This document shows, one piece after another, positions 32,704 through 42,226 of a stretch of DNA of 64,000 nucleotides (position 1 is the stretch's first letter; each line of letters starts with the position of its first letter). The stretch comes from Nonomuraea sediminis (GTDB lineage Bacteria; Actinomycetota; Actinomycetes; Streptosporangiales; Streptosporangiaceae): NCBI RefSeq assembly GCF_018531495.1, contig NZ_JAHDTI010000012.1, positions 186,001-250,000 on the forward strand. Direction: 5' to 3'. Under the pieces are notes generated by a model, which did not search any database, was not told where the DNA came from, and saw only the letters and a list, made by a program, of their open reading frames with translations. Position numbers and translations under genes: made by a program.

Positions 32704-33528
32704 TCAGTCGTCGGCGGCCTGTATCACGGCGGCGATCGGTTCGAGCCCCGCGACCAGTTCGTCGAGTTCGTCCGCGCTGAGTATGTCGTACGCCGGGGTT
32801 GCCAGCTCGTCGGTGAGGGCTTCGATCCGCTGCTTGGTCTCCCGGCCGGCGGGGGTGAACGCGCCGGCGGCGTTCACGAGGCCGCGGCCGCGCAGCCCGT
32901 CGACGACGGCGGCCAGCTGCGCCTCGGGCAGGTGGTGGATCCGGCCGAACTCCTCCGCCCTCATGCCGAGGGAAACAGCCATGAGGACGTGGGCCTCGGT
33001 GCCGCCGATGCCGTGGGCGAGAAGAGCGGCGTTGTGGCCGTCCCCACGGTGCTCCCGCAGCAGCGTCGCCGCGTGCCAGAGCTTGGCCACCGGCTCCTCG
33101 GGTACGTCGAGCGCCCGCAGCCCGGCGTACAGCACTCGGCCCTCGGTCGGCGCGCTGAGCGCTGCTCGGGTGGCGAGGTCGGCGACCCGTACCAGAGCGG
33201 GGGAGTCGGCGAGTTCCCCGATCATCTGCCGCAGCGCGGCGGCGCTGCTCCGCTCGCGTACGGCGATCGCCTCCTGCGGGGTGATCTTCCCCCACACCCA
33301 GGGGATGTGGCGCGCCACCTCGCCGTCGGCGAAGTTGTAGAAGACCGCGTGCACCACCTCGGCCGGTACCAGGCCCAGCGGCGCGGCTCGGCCCGCGAAG
33401 TATCCGTCCCAGTAGTTGCGCATGCCGAGGGCCAGGAACGCCTCGTTGGGCACCTCGGAGAAGGTGACGGTGGCGATCGGCTCGACGAGCTCGAACATGC
33501 GGTGGACCTTGGCCTGAGGGTGCGGCAT
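32704..33528 (-). CDS. SCO6745-family protein with helix-turn-helix-like domain (274 aa)
   Basis: The start ATG ends at 33528, 9 nt after AAGGGAG; an upstream ATG at 33537 directly abuts that site. The protein is helical throughout and begins MPHPQAKVHRMFELVEPIA. The first part reads AFLALGMRNYWDGYFAGRAA, and the C-terminal part (about 185-250) resembles a winged helix (LPEAQLAAVVDGLRGRGLVN). Proteins of this actinobacterial family are of unclear function, and some are linked to natural-product loci. An ECF-type promoter lies 57 nt upstream. Confidence 0.7.
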   Translation of the reverse strand: MPHPQAKVHRMFELVEPIATVTFSEVPNEAFLALGMRNYWDGYFAGRAAPLGLVPAEVVHAVFYNFADGEVARHIPWVWGKITPQEAIAVRERSSAAALRQMIGELADSPALVRVADLATRAALSAPTEGRVLYAGLRALDVPEEPVAKLWHAATLLREHRGDGHNAALLAHGIGGTEAHVLMAVSLGMRAEEFGRIHHLPEAQLAAVVDGLRGRGLVNAAGAFTPAGRETKQRIEALTDELATPAYDILSADELDELVAGLEPIAAVIQAADD

Positions 33529-33584
33529 CGTTCGCATCTCCCTTAGTCGTGGCAGCGCCCCTGGTGGGCGGCTTCTCACCCTGG

Positions 33585-33612
33585 CTACGAACAAGGTGGC
33601 CCGGATTCGACA
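33585..33612 (-). promoter_or_regulatory. Probable ECF-sigma promoter (TGTCGAA-N16-CGTAG)
   Basis: On the minus strand TGTCGAA is followed after 16 nt by CGTAG, 57 nt before the SCO6745-family start. The same two elements with identical spacing, TGTTCGTAGC context and start distance (54 nt) recur at 63488-63515. This is the kind of two-box signal recognised by ECF sigma factors. Confidence 0.6.
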
Positions 33613-33719
33613 ATTCCGGTCGATTCTGCCGGGCAGTGTCGCAGAGGTACTCACCGGCGCCGACCCTGAGCATGAGGCCAGCGTCTTCGCGCGCCTTGCC
33701 GCTGGCCTCATGACAGACC

Positions 33720-33757
33720 GTGGGGTGTTGAGAATCGATCGATTCTCAACACCCCAC
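33720..33757. repeat. Perfect 38-bp palindrome
   Basis: TGGGGTGTTGAGAATCGA is followed directly by its exact reverse complement, with one more G-C pair outside, so 38 bp are self-complementary without a loop. It lies between the SCO6745-family gene and a Tn3 transposase. It could be an operator, a joined pair of element ends, or a cruciform-forming site. Confidence 0.9.
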
Positions 33758-33818
33758 ACCCGGTCTCCTGCTACTACAACCCGGCAACCAGCACCATCGA
33801 CGGGTGCCACCGGAATAC

Positions 33819-33857
33819 GGCGGAAACGGGCCGCGGATTTGATCATCGGTCGTTAAG
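33819..33857. repeat. Possible left terminal inverted repeat of the Tn3-type element
   Basis: A stretch of about 38 bp ending TCGTTAAG precedes the transposase by 44 nt. Classical Tn3 repeats end inwardly in GTTAAG, which suggests this is the left end. No matching right repeat is visible after the transposase, so the assignment is weak. Confidence 0.3.
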
Positions 33858-33901
33858 ATCTGGGGGTTCGCGCTGGTTGGTGACGGTTGCCGGGGGGTCG
33901 G

Positions 33902-36900
33902 GTGGCGTCGATCGATCGGACCGCCTACCCGAGGTTCGCGCGGGCGGTGCCCACGCGGGAATTGGCGGAGGTGTTCACCCCGTCGCTGGCTGAGCTGGAG
34001 TGGGCGCGTGGCAAAACGCAGGATGATCAGCATCTGCTGGCGCTGCTGGTGTGGTTGAAGGCATACCAGCGGCTTGGGTACTTCCCGAAGCTCGCGGACG
34101 TTCCGCCGGTGGTGGCCGAGCACATCCGCGGCGTGATCGGATTGGCAGAGCAGGTCGTGCTGACCGACGCCGCGGAGCGCTCAGCCAAGCGGCATCGGAG
34201 CTTCGTACGCCAGCGCATGGGCGTGGTGTACGACGCGGCCGGGGTACGGGCGGTGGCGGCCGAGGCGATCCGCAAGGCGGTGCAGGCGAAGGATAACCCG
34301 GCCGATTTGATCAACGTGGCGTTGGAGGAGCTGGTTCGGGCGCAGTGTGAGCTGCCTGGTTACACGACGCTGGACGAGCTGACCAAGAAGATCCGTACCG
34401 AGGTCAATCGCGGCTTCTTCACGCTCGTGGCGGGCCGGGTTGATGCGGTCGCCCGCGCCAGGCTGGCCCGACTTCTGGTGGTTGATCCGGTCACCCGGCG
34501 CAGCGAGTACGACGGGCTGAAGGACGTGGCGCAGGCCGCGTCGCTGGGGAAGTTCAAGGCGCGCTTGGCGTTCTTGCAGAACCTGGACGCGCTCGGTCCG
34601 ACGGAGAAGTGGCTGGAGGCAATCCCGCCGGGGAAGATCGCGCATTTCGCGGGCGAAGCTCGGGTGACCGACGTCGCCGACCTGCGCAAAGTGCTGGATG
34701 AGAACAAGCGGTTCACCCTGATCGTCAGCCTCCTGCACACAGTCCGGACCGGGGTCCGCGACGACGTGGTGACGATGTTCTGCAAGCGGATGGCCGCGAT
34801 CCACAAGAAGGGCCGCGACCAGTTGGAGACGCTGCGGGAGATGCACCGCGCCGAGTCCGAACGGCTCTTGGGCGTGTTCGGCGACGTCCTGGACGGCGTC
34901 CGCGAGGCCATGACCTCCACAGAACGGCAGAGCAGTGAGGATAGCGCTGACACCGCGGCGAGCACACCGGACAGCGGCGATGGCCAGGAGGCGGTGACCG
35001 AGCGGGCGGGCCGGCTGGTGCTCAAGGCCCTCGACCAGGCCGGAGGTCTGGAGGCGCTCGCGGCCGCGCACGAGGCGGTCTCAGCTCATCACGGCAACAA
35101 CTACCTGCCGCTGCTGGACCAGCACTACCGCTCGCACCGGTCAGCGTTGTTCACCCTGGTGGAGTCGATCGACCTGGAGTCGACCAACGCCGAGCGCAGC
35201 GTACTGGACGCGGTCGAGTACGTGATGGCCCAGCGCGGCGCCCGTTCCGCGTTCGTCCCCGAACGCCTCACCGTGGAGCGGCAAGGCCCCGATGGCGCCC
35301 CGGTGACCGTGACGCTGTCGATGGCCGTCGACGCGTTCGCTTCGGGGATGTGGCGCAAGATCCTCAAGGATCCGGCCCGGCCGGGGATGCTGGTGCGCCG
35401 GCATCTGGAGGTGTGCGTGTTCTCCTACCTCGCCGCCGAGTTGCGATCAGGCGATATCGCGGTGGCCGGGTCGGACTCCTACGCCAACCTGCACGACCAG
35501 CTCATGTCCTGGGAGGAGTGCGCGCCGTTGGTCGAGAAGTTCTGCATTGAGGCCGGGTTGCCGACCGAGGCCCGCGAACTGACCGCCTACTACAAGAAGG
35601 TCTTGGCCGACACCGCGGCGAGCGTGGACGCTGGCTACCCGGGCAACACCGACCTCCTCCTGGAGGGAGGTCGGCCCGTCCTGCGCCGCCGCAAGGGTAC
35701 CGAGCGGAGCGCGGAAGCACTCAAGCTGGAGGAGGCGGTGCATGATCGGCTGCCGCAGCGCGATCTGCTGGACATCCTCACCCGCACTGCCTACCAGCTG
35801 GGATGGCACCATCACTTCGGGCCAGCCTCCGGCTCCGACCCGAAGATCAAGGAAGCGCTCGGCCGGTATGCGCTCACGGTGTTCACCTACGGCACCCTGC
35901 TCGGTCCGGCCCAGGTCGCCGCGCACATGCGGGGCAAGGTCAGCGCCGCCGAGCTTGCCCTGGCCGCGAACAAGCACGCCACCAGCGAGAAGATCGCCAA
36001 AGCGTCCGCCACGGTGATCAACGCATTCAACCAGCTCGACATCGCCTCGGTGTGGGGTGATGGCAAGACCGTGGCCGCGGACGGCTCACAGGTCGAGACG
36101 TGGGAGAACAACCTGCTCGCCGAGTCCCACATCCGGTATGGAGGCTACGGAGGTCTGGCCTACCGGCACATCTCGAACACCTACGTCGCCTTGTTCAGCC
36201 ACTTCATACCCTGTGGGGTGTGGGAGGCGGTCTACATCATCGAGGGGCTGCTGAAGAACGCCTCGGAGATCCAGCCGGACACCATCCACGCGGACACGCA
36301 AGGCCAGTCGCTGCCGGTCTTCGGCCTGGCCGCACTTCTGGGCTTCGATCTGCTGCCCCGCATCCGCAACTGGCACGACCTGATCTTCTACCGGCCCGAC
36401 ACCGAGACCCGCTATGAGCACATCGACTCGCTGTTCGGCGACGAGGCGATCGACTGGCGGCTGATCGAAACTCACTGGACCGACCTGCTGCGCACCGCGA
36501 TCTCCATCCGCCAGAACCGGATCTCCTCGGTCACCCTGCTGCGCAGGCTCGGCAACCACTCCCGCAAGAACCGCCTCTACCGGGCCTTTCGCGAACTCGG
36601 CCGCGCGGTGCGCACCATCACGCTGCTTATCTGTCGGATCCGGACTTGCGCGAGCAGATCACCCAGGTCACCAACCGCAACGAGGCCTTCCACGGCTTCT
36701 CCGACTGGCTCATGTTCGGCGGCAAGCTCATCGGCCACAACGACCCTGATTACCACGAGAAGATCATCAAGTTCAACGAGCTGCTGGCCAACTGCGTTAT
36801 CTATTCGACCGCCTGCGACATCACCGACGCGGCTAACGCCATCGCCGCCGAAGGCCGCCCCGTCGATCCCGACGACCTGGCCACCATCTCGCCCTACATC

Positions 36901-37005
36901 ACCCACGTCATTCGCCGGTTCGGCAACTGGATTCTCAACCTCAACACGCCGGCCGCTCCCACCACCCGTCTTGATCTCGAATCTCGCGTCCTGTTCGCCC
37001 CATAA
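33902..37005 (+). pseudogene. tnpA: Tn3-family transposase with a late frameshift
   Basis: From GTG 33902 (VASIDRTAYPRFARAVPTRE) the frame codes for a nearly full Tn3-type transposase, including the DDE-domain segments SVWGDGKTVAADGS and DTIHADTQGQS. Near 36627, after GRAVRTITLL, the frame shifts: expected TAT CTG TCG GAT CCG follows CTGCTT with bases missing. The rest (DLREQITQVTNRNEAFHGF, holding the third catalytic acid) is read in another frame to 37005. The uncorrected product would lack the catalytic Glu. It is a different lineage from the copies at 43119 and 50647. No resolvase gene is next to it. Confidence 0.85.
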
Positions 37006-37089
37006 GGGCCGCAGGCGGCTTCTCGCAGATCTTTGAACTATCGATATGGACCGGATAGCCCATGTGTCCGTGACGCCGCAGAGAATCCG

Positions 37090-38286
37090 TCACAGGGTGC
37101 CGGGGAAGCCTGGGAGCACGAGTTGGAAGAAGCCTTGGGCAGTGTAGGTGGCGAGCTTCCTGGCCTTTCCGGTCTCGACGTTCACCGCGTAGGCCGTGAA
37201 GGGAACGTATGGCGGGTCGAAGCTCGATCCAGGCGCGTTGTCGTCACGCTCACGGCAGTCCAGGGGCTTGACCAGGGCCGTGATCTCGTGAGGGCCGGTC
37301 CAGCTGCGCAGGTAGACGAAGTTGGCTGTCATGGACAGGCCCCGCACGGGGACCCTCCGGAGCACCTTGCCGGTTTTCCGGTCCAGGTGCACGAGGTCGG
37401 CACCGCTTCTCAGGCATCCGGTGATGCCCGCGTCCACGCTCTCCACCGCGACGACGCTGTGCCCGTCGGGTCCGAGCGCGCCGACCATGTAGTGCCCGGC
37501 GACGTCGACGGTTGTCGCGTTGCCCGCCGTGGACGTCTGCCACAGCCGGGTGATGGTCTGCAGACGGGTCTTAGGCGCGTACTGCGCCAAGGTGATCGTG
37601 TCACCGTCCGGGGACAGGCCGATGGGGTTCCAGCCGTTCGGCAGCGGCCGAGCCATGCGCTCGCGCATGTCGAACAGCATGGCGGGATCTTTCAGCGCCG
37701 GCGCCTTGGTGAAAGCGACGAAGCGGCCGTCATCCGACAGCAGGAGGTGCGCGATACTGCCGAGCCAGGCTTTGGGCACCTTCGTCGGCGCCGTGAGCAC
37801 CGTTCCGGAGGCGAGGTCGCGCACCGCGAAGGTGCCGGCCTTGGTGTCGTAGTACGCGATCTTACGGCCGTCCCGGCTGATCACCAGCGGGCTCGGCCGG
37901 AGCCCCGACGGGGAACCGGACAGGGCCTGCGCCACCCGGTACGTCGTGCCACCACGGGTGACCACCCGCCATCCGCCGTTCACGCATCCCGCCGGCGCCT
38001 TGCCACGCTCCGGCCGGCAGAACGTCATGAAGGCGTGGCTCAGCGGCCCCACCCCGCGCGCCGGCAGGTCGCTCACCGTCCCAGGCGCGACGGCCGGGCG
38101 CGGCTCCGCAGGCAGCAGCCGTACCGCGGCCGTCACGCCGAGCGCGGTGGCGACGACCGCGGCGGCCGCGACGATCGAGGTCGTCCTGCGCCGCCGCCGC
38201 TTGCGGATCCCGATCGTCCGCTCGGTCAGGTCCACCTGAGGCGCGTTGTCGGCCACGTCGTCCAGCACATCTCGCAGCCAGGTCAT
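37090..38286 (-). CDS. Membrane-anchored beta-propeller-like protein paired with a SigE-family sigma factor (398 aa)
   Basis: The ATG ending at 38286 overlaps the sigma factor stop. Roughly 35 cytoplasmic residues are followed by an Arg cluster (RKRRRRR) and one transmembrane helix (about 36-57, SIVAAAAVVATALGVTAAV). The outer part of about 340 residues has WD40/TolB-like strands (LVISRDGRKIAYYD, LLLSDDGRFVAFTK, GLSPDGDTITLA). This is the usual partner of actinobacterial SigE-family sigma factors and may act as an anti-sigma or sensor; no ZAS zinc motif is visible. Confidence 0.75.
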   Translation of the reverse strand: MTWLRDVLDDVADNAPQVDLTERTIGIRKRRRRRTTSIVAAAAVVATALGVTAAVRLLPAEPRPAVAPGTVSDLPARGVGPLSHAFMTFCRPERGKAPAGCVNGGWRVVTRGGTTYRVAQALSGSPSGLRPSPLVISRDGRKIAYYDTKAGTFAVRDLASGTVLTAPTKVPKAWLGSIAHLLLSDDGRFVAFTKAPALKDPAMLFDMRERMARPLPNGWNPIGLSPDGDTITLAQYAPKTRLQTITRLWQTSTAGNATTVDVAGHYMVGALGPDGHSVVAVESVDAGITGCLRSGADLVHLDRKTGKVLRRVPVRGLSMTANFVYLRSWTGPHEITALVKPLDCRERDDNAPGSSFDPPYVPFTAYAVNVETGKARKLATYTAQGFFQLVLPGFPGTL

Positions 38287-38813
38287 CGGTGTGCTCCCTT
38301 CAAGTCTTCCATTTCGGCGAACTTCGGTGCCAGCTCCGGCGCGAGTACTCGTAACCGGGCGAGCGCATGATGGGCTTGGCTCTTGACCGTGCCAATCGAG
38401 CAGCTCAGCAGCTTGGCGGTCTCGTGTTCGGTGAGGTCCTCGTAGTAGCGCAGAACGATCACCGCCCGCTGCTTGGGCGGCAGTTGCGCGAGCGCTCGCA
38501 GCATGACGATCCGAACGATCGTGGAATCCTCGGTAGAGTACGGCCGATCCGGTGGCTCGGCGCTCGGCAGCTCGGCCACCCTGGCCAGACGACGGCGCCA
38601 GGAGATGTACTGGTTGACCAGGGCCCTGCGGGCGTACGCCTGCGGACTGGTGACGTCCGCCAGCTTGGGCCAGCGGCTGAGCACCTTCAGCAGCACACTC
38701 TGCAGCAGGTCCTCGGCCAGGTGGGCGTCCCCCGTGAGCAGGTAGGCCGTCCGCATCAGCGACTGCTGATGGACGGCCATGAACTCGCGGAAGCTGTCAT
38801 TGGGGTCCAAGAT
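38283..38813 (-). CDS. SigE-family ECF RNA polymerase sigma factor
   Basis: Region 2 (FMAVHQQSLMRTAYLLTGD, AEDLLQSVLLKVLSRW) and region 4 (LPPKQRAVIVLRYYEDLTEHETAKLL, CSIGTVKSQAHHALARLR) are complete in about 176 residues. I prefer TTG 38813, 6 nt after AGAGGAG; a GTG at 38825 lies upstream of that site. It is translationally coupled to the membrane protein downstream (ATGA). SigE-family factors of actinomycetes respond to envelope or environmental stress; the stimulus here is unknown. Confidence 0.93.
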   Translation of the reverse strand: MLDPNDSFREFMAVHQQSLMRTAYLLTGDAHLAEDLLQSVLLKVLSRWPKLADVTSPQAYARRALVNQYISWRRRLARVAELPSAEPPDRPYSTEDSTIVRIVMLRALAQLPPKQRAVIVLRYYEDLTEHETAKLLSCSIGTVKSQAHHALARLRVLAPELAPKFAEMEDLKGAHR

Positions 38814-38825
38814 GACTCCTCTCAC

Positions 38826-39197
38826 CCGTTACCGACGCCCGTGATCGGCGGATGGTTGGGTCGCTCCATCTCGCAGCCGGAGTCGAAAGCAGGCGGCCTG
38901 GGCGAAGCCTGAGCCACTGCGGTGAAGCTCAAGCTTCTGGCGTGGTCGGGTGCCCTTGGGTGGAGGCATGCCACGAACGGCTCATGACGTAGATACGGGA
39001 GACTCCGCCACGCAGTCCTTCTGGTAAGAGATAAGCCTTGGGTTCCCTGAGGCGTCTGCGGCCTGACGTGCCCCTGGACCTGGGCCTTCTGCCTGGAACT
39101 CCGAGAGTTTTCGAAGTTGATGAGACTTCAGAGATTCTGAAGGTCTATCGTCCTCCTCGATCGTCTGACATTGCTGGTGAAGACGAGGAGGCGTGGG
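38826..39197. other. Intergenic region with a small dyad upstream of the recombinase operon
   Basis: No convincing gene; a 63-codon frame at 39038-39229 overlaps the recombinase start and lacks a ribosome binding site. From about 39090 the sequence is less GC-rich than its surroundings. It contains the dyad CTTCAGA-GAT-TCTGAAG (39126-39142), a candidate operator or recombination site for the operon that follows. Confidence 0.45.
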
Positions 39198-40274
39198 TTG
39201 AGCCTGTCCGTCGTGCGAGACCTCCGTGAGGCGCGTGCCCCGGTCGGCCCGGAGGAACTGGTCGCGTTCGAGACCGATGTGCTGGCCGGGTTCGTGCTCG
39301 CCCGCGCGGCCGCTGGCCTGTCAGACGCCACGATCAGCTCTGACGTGATTCATATCGAGCAGGTCCGGGCATGGTTCGGCCGACCGTTGTGGGAGATGGA
39401 ACCGGCCGACGCCGACGCCTACTTCGGCCAGGTACTACGCGGTGCGGCCAAGGGCACCCGGTTGTCTCGGGCCCAGGCGATCAAGACCTACTTCTTGTTC
39501 CTGGAGCTACGACACAAGATCGAGATCCACCAGCTGACCGGGCACGTGGTGGAGTGCCCGATCGATGAGATGAACCGGCCGCGCGGGCAGAAGGACGCGG
39601 CGCTGCGGATCCCGCCCAGCGCCGAGCAGGTCACCCGCCTATTCGCCGGCTGGCGCGAAGAGCTGGCCACCTGCCGCAAGTTCGCTCCCACCGCCCGCAA
39701 CTACGCGGCGGCCCGGCTAATGGCCGAGGTTGGCCTGCGGGTGAACGAGGCGCGCAGCCTGGACCTGGCCGACGTCAAATGGGAACTGGGCAGGTTCGGC
39801 AAGCTGCACGTCCGCGTCGGCAAGGGCGCCCGTGGCTCCGGCCCGCGCGAACGGATGGTTCCGCTGATCAACGATGCCGGGCGGACGCTGCGCTGGTTCG
39901 TCGAGGACGTCTGGGGCCACTTCGGCGACGATCACACCCGTCACGCAGCTCCGCTGCTGCCCTCGGAGCGCAAGAACGCTGACGGCACCGCCGCGCGGGT
40001 CGGCACCGAAGCATTGCGCGCCGCGCTGGCCGAGGCCGCCGCCAGGCACCTGCCCGACTGGAGAGAGAAGCTGACACCGCACGTGTTGCGGCACTTTTGC
40101 GCCAGCCGGCTCTACTTCGCCGGGATGGACCTGATCGCGATCCAGGAGACGCTCGGCCACGCCTGGGTGGCTACCACGATGAACTACATCCACGTCCACC
40201 GCACGCACGTCGAAGAGGCATGGCTCGCCGGACAGCAACGGGCCGCCGACCGGTTGAAGGGGTTGATCCCATGA
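39198..40274 (+). CDS. Tyrosine recombinase / integrase (about 358 aa)
   Basis: TTG 39198 was chosen because GAGGAGG (39185-39191) lies 6 nt upstream; longer starts at 39171 or 39177 include that site. A core-binding SAM-like domain precedes the catalytic domain, which shows the Arg of EVGLRVNEARSL, HVLRH (HxxR), the His of LGHAWVATT and the tyrosine in MNYIHVH. These residues fit an active site-specific recombinase. It heads an overlapping three-gene unit with an XRE-type protein and a zinc-ribbon recombinase-like protein, an arrangement expected of an actinobacterial recombinase-based transposon. Confidence 0.92.
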   Translation: MSLSVVRDLREARAPVGPEELVAFETDVLAGFVLARAAAGLSDATISSDVIHIEQVRAWFGRPLWEMEPADADAYFGQVLRGAAKGTRLSRAQAIKTYFLFLELRHKIEIHQLTGHVVECPIDEMNRPRGQKDAALRIPPSAEQVTRLFAGWREELATCRKFAPTARNYAAARLMAEVGLRVNEARSLDLADVKWELGRFGKLHVRVGKGARGSGPRERMVPLINDAGRTLRWFVEDVWGHFGDDHTRHAAPLLPSERKNADGTAARVGTEALRAALAEAAARHLPDWREKLTPHVLRHFCASRLYFAGMDLIAIQETLGHAWVATTMNYIHVHRTHVEEAWLAGQQRAADRLKGLIP

Positions 40275-40594
40275 GGTGGAACCTGCGCCTGGCCGCCGCC
40301 AATCGCGGCATATGGAAGGCCAGCGAGTTGCAGCGACTGCTCGCCGAACGCGGCATGGTGATCAGCGCCGGGAAGATGTCCGGCCTGTGGTCAGGTCACC
40401 CGGCCAGCGTCAAGCTGGAGGACTTGGACGTCATCTGTGCCGTGCTCGGCTGCGGCATCGCCGAACTGTTGATCCCCGAGCCCGAACTCGTGCCTGCTCC
40501 CGCTGAGAGCGGCGAGACGCAGATCAAGGCCGTGGTCGAGGCGGCCGCGGTGACGCCTAAGCGCAGGGACGGACGGTCGCTGCCACCAGCCTGA
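40271..40594 (+). CDS. XRE-type helix-turn-helix protein (107 aa)
   Basis: The ATG overlaps the recombinase stop (ATGA) and its own stop overlaps the next start (TGATG). Residues 1-70 form a compact Cro/YozG-like domain (WKASELQRLLAERGMVISAG, then KLEDLDVICAVLGCGIAELL) followed by a Pro/Glu-rich tail. Probably a regulator or accessory protein of the recombinase operon. Confidence 0.85.
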   Translation: MRWNLRLAAANRGIWKASELQRLLAERGMVISAGKMSGLWSGHPASVKLEDLDVICAVLGCGIAELLIPEPELVPAPAESGETQIKAVVEAAAVTPKRRDGRSLPPA

Positions 40595-42216
40595 TGGGCT
40601 ACGTCTCCCCGGCCAAGCCTGCGGCGACCTGCGTGGGTTGCTACGCCTGGGGCGTGCTCCCGGGCCGGTACTGCCATGCCTGCTACACCTTCGGCCAGCT
40701 CCACCAGGTCGGCGAGTGCGCGAGCTGCTACCGAGATGCCCCGATCAAGAAGGGGTACTGCCGATTGTGCTGGCTGCAGGCCAGCTTGGAGGCGAAAGGC
40801 CAGGTGACCGTGCTGGAACCGTTCCTGCGCGGGCTCACCTGCCAGCAGTTGTTCTTCAGCAACATGCACCGGCAGCGATCCAAGGGCCCCGGACCGCGGA
40901 TCGGGCGACAAGGCCGCCGACGCCGACGGCCCAACCCACCATCTACTGAACCGGACACCTCTCCAGACCGCTGGACTCAGCTGCGATTGCCCATCGCAGC
41001 GCGTCGCGACTACACCGGTTTCGACCGGCGCCGCCATGCCGACCTGGCAAACCCCGCGCTGTGCTCGGCCCGCATCGCGGCCGACACGCTCGCCGAGGCC
41101 CGGGGCTGGACCCGGTGGATCGTCAATGACGTCGACCGGGCATTGGTCACACTGCTGTCCCGCCATACCCCCGGCGACATGATCCGCTTCTCGGAGCTGT
41201 TTCCCAAGCTGCGCAACCACGGTCTCAGCGTCGAGCGCACCGTCGAAGTCCTCGTCCACGTCGGCATGCTCGATGATGACCGCATCCCCGCCTTCGACCG
41301 CTGGCTCGCCGGCAAGCTGAGCGGCATCGCTCCCGGAATCGCCGTCGACGTCGAGGCATGGGCACGCATGCTGCACGCGGGCGGGCCTCGCCAGCGAGCA
41401 CGCAGCATCCAAACCGTCTGGAGCTATCTCACCGAGATCCGGCCCGTCCTGCTCCACTGGTCACTTACCTACGATCACCTCCGCGAGGTCACCCGCGACG
41501 ACATCGTGACCGTCAAAGACGCCCTGCAGGGCGCCAAACGAGAGAACGCCATCGTGGCGCTGCGCTCGCTTCTGCGCTTCTGCAAGAAGACCGGACGGAT
41601 CTTCCGCGATCCCACCATCCGCATCCGCATCGCACGCCGACCGGACAAGGTGATCCTCCCCCTCACCCCCGGCGACATCGGCCGGGCCGTCGCCACGGCG
41701 GCAACACCAGCGATCCGCCTCATCCTCGCCCTGGCAGCCGTCCACGCGGCCCGGCCCAAGATGATTCGTAACCTGCGGCTCGACGACATCGACCTGGGCA
41801 ACCATCGCATCACCATCGGCGGCCACCCACGTCCGCTCGACGAACTCACCCGGCGGGCGCTGCTGGCCTGGCTGGACTATCGGCGCAGCCGCTGGCCAGG
41901 CACCGCCAACCCTCACCTGCTGCTCACCCAGCAGACCGCGATGGAGACCGCACCGGTCGGCAAGCTCTGGGTCACCCATGCCGTCCGGGGCCTGACCGCC
42001 ACCCTGGAACGACTCCGCGTCGACCGGCAACTCGAAGAAGCCTTGACCCACGGTCCCGACCCGCTGCACCTGGCCGCCGTGTTCGGCATCGACGATAAGA
42101 CCGCCATCCGCTACGCCAACGCGGACAGACAGCTCCTCCAAACCGCTGCGGAACAAGGTCCTGACCGCGATGCACCGAGCGAAATCCGCTCGGCAACAGA
42201 CCACAGCAATCCATAA
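40594..42216 (+). CDS. Zinc-ribbon protein with recombinase-like C-terminal domain (540 aa)
   Basis: The first 70 residues hold several CxxC pairs (CVGCYAWG, CHACYTFG, CASCYRDA, CRLCW), suggesting two zinc ribbons. The remainder resembles a core-binding domain plus a tyrosine-recombinase catalytic fold (LILALAAVHAARPKMIRNL, LDDIDLGNHRITI). The canonical HxxR and tyrosine motifs are not evident, so it may be a non-catalytic partner of the recombinase upstream. The C-terminal DPLHLAAVFGIDDKTAIRYA looks like a helix-turn-helix. It is coupled to the XRE gene by a 1-nt overlap. Confidence 0.75.
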   Translation: MGYVSPAKPAATCVGCYAWGVLPGRYCHACYTFGQLHQVGECASCYRDAPIKKGYCRLCWLQASLEAKGQVTVLEPFLRGLTCQQLFFSNMHRQRSKGPGPRIGRQGRRRRRPNPPSTEPDTSPDRWTQLRLPIAARRDYTGFDRRRHADLANPALCSARIAADTLAEARGWTRWIVNDVDRALVTLLSRHTPGDMIRFSELFPKLRNHGLSVERTVEVLVHVGMLDDDRIPAFDRWLAGKLSGIAPGIAVDVEAWARMLHAGGPRQRARSIQTVWSYLTEIRPVLLHWSLTYDHLREVTRDDIVTVKDALQGAKRENAIVALRSLLRFCKKTGRIFRDPTIRIRIARRPDKVILPLTPGDIGRAVATAATPAIRLILALAAVHAARPKMIRNLRLDDIDLGNHRITIGGHPRPLDELTRRALLAWLDYRRSRWPGTANPHLLLTQQTAMETAPVGKLWVTHAVRGLTATLERLRVDRQLEEALTHGPDPLHLAAVFGIDDKTAIRYANADRQLLQTAAEQGPDRDAPSEIRSATDHSNP

Positions 42217-42226
42217 CCTGACCCTC

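Noticed and set aside
39038..39229. 63-codon ORF before the tyrosine recombinase
   Set aside because: No ribosome binding site and it runs into the recombinase in another frame.
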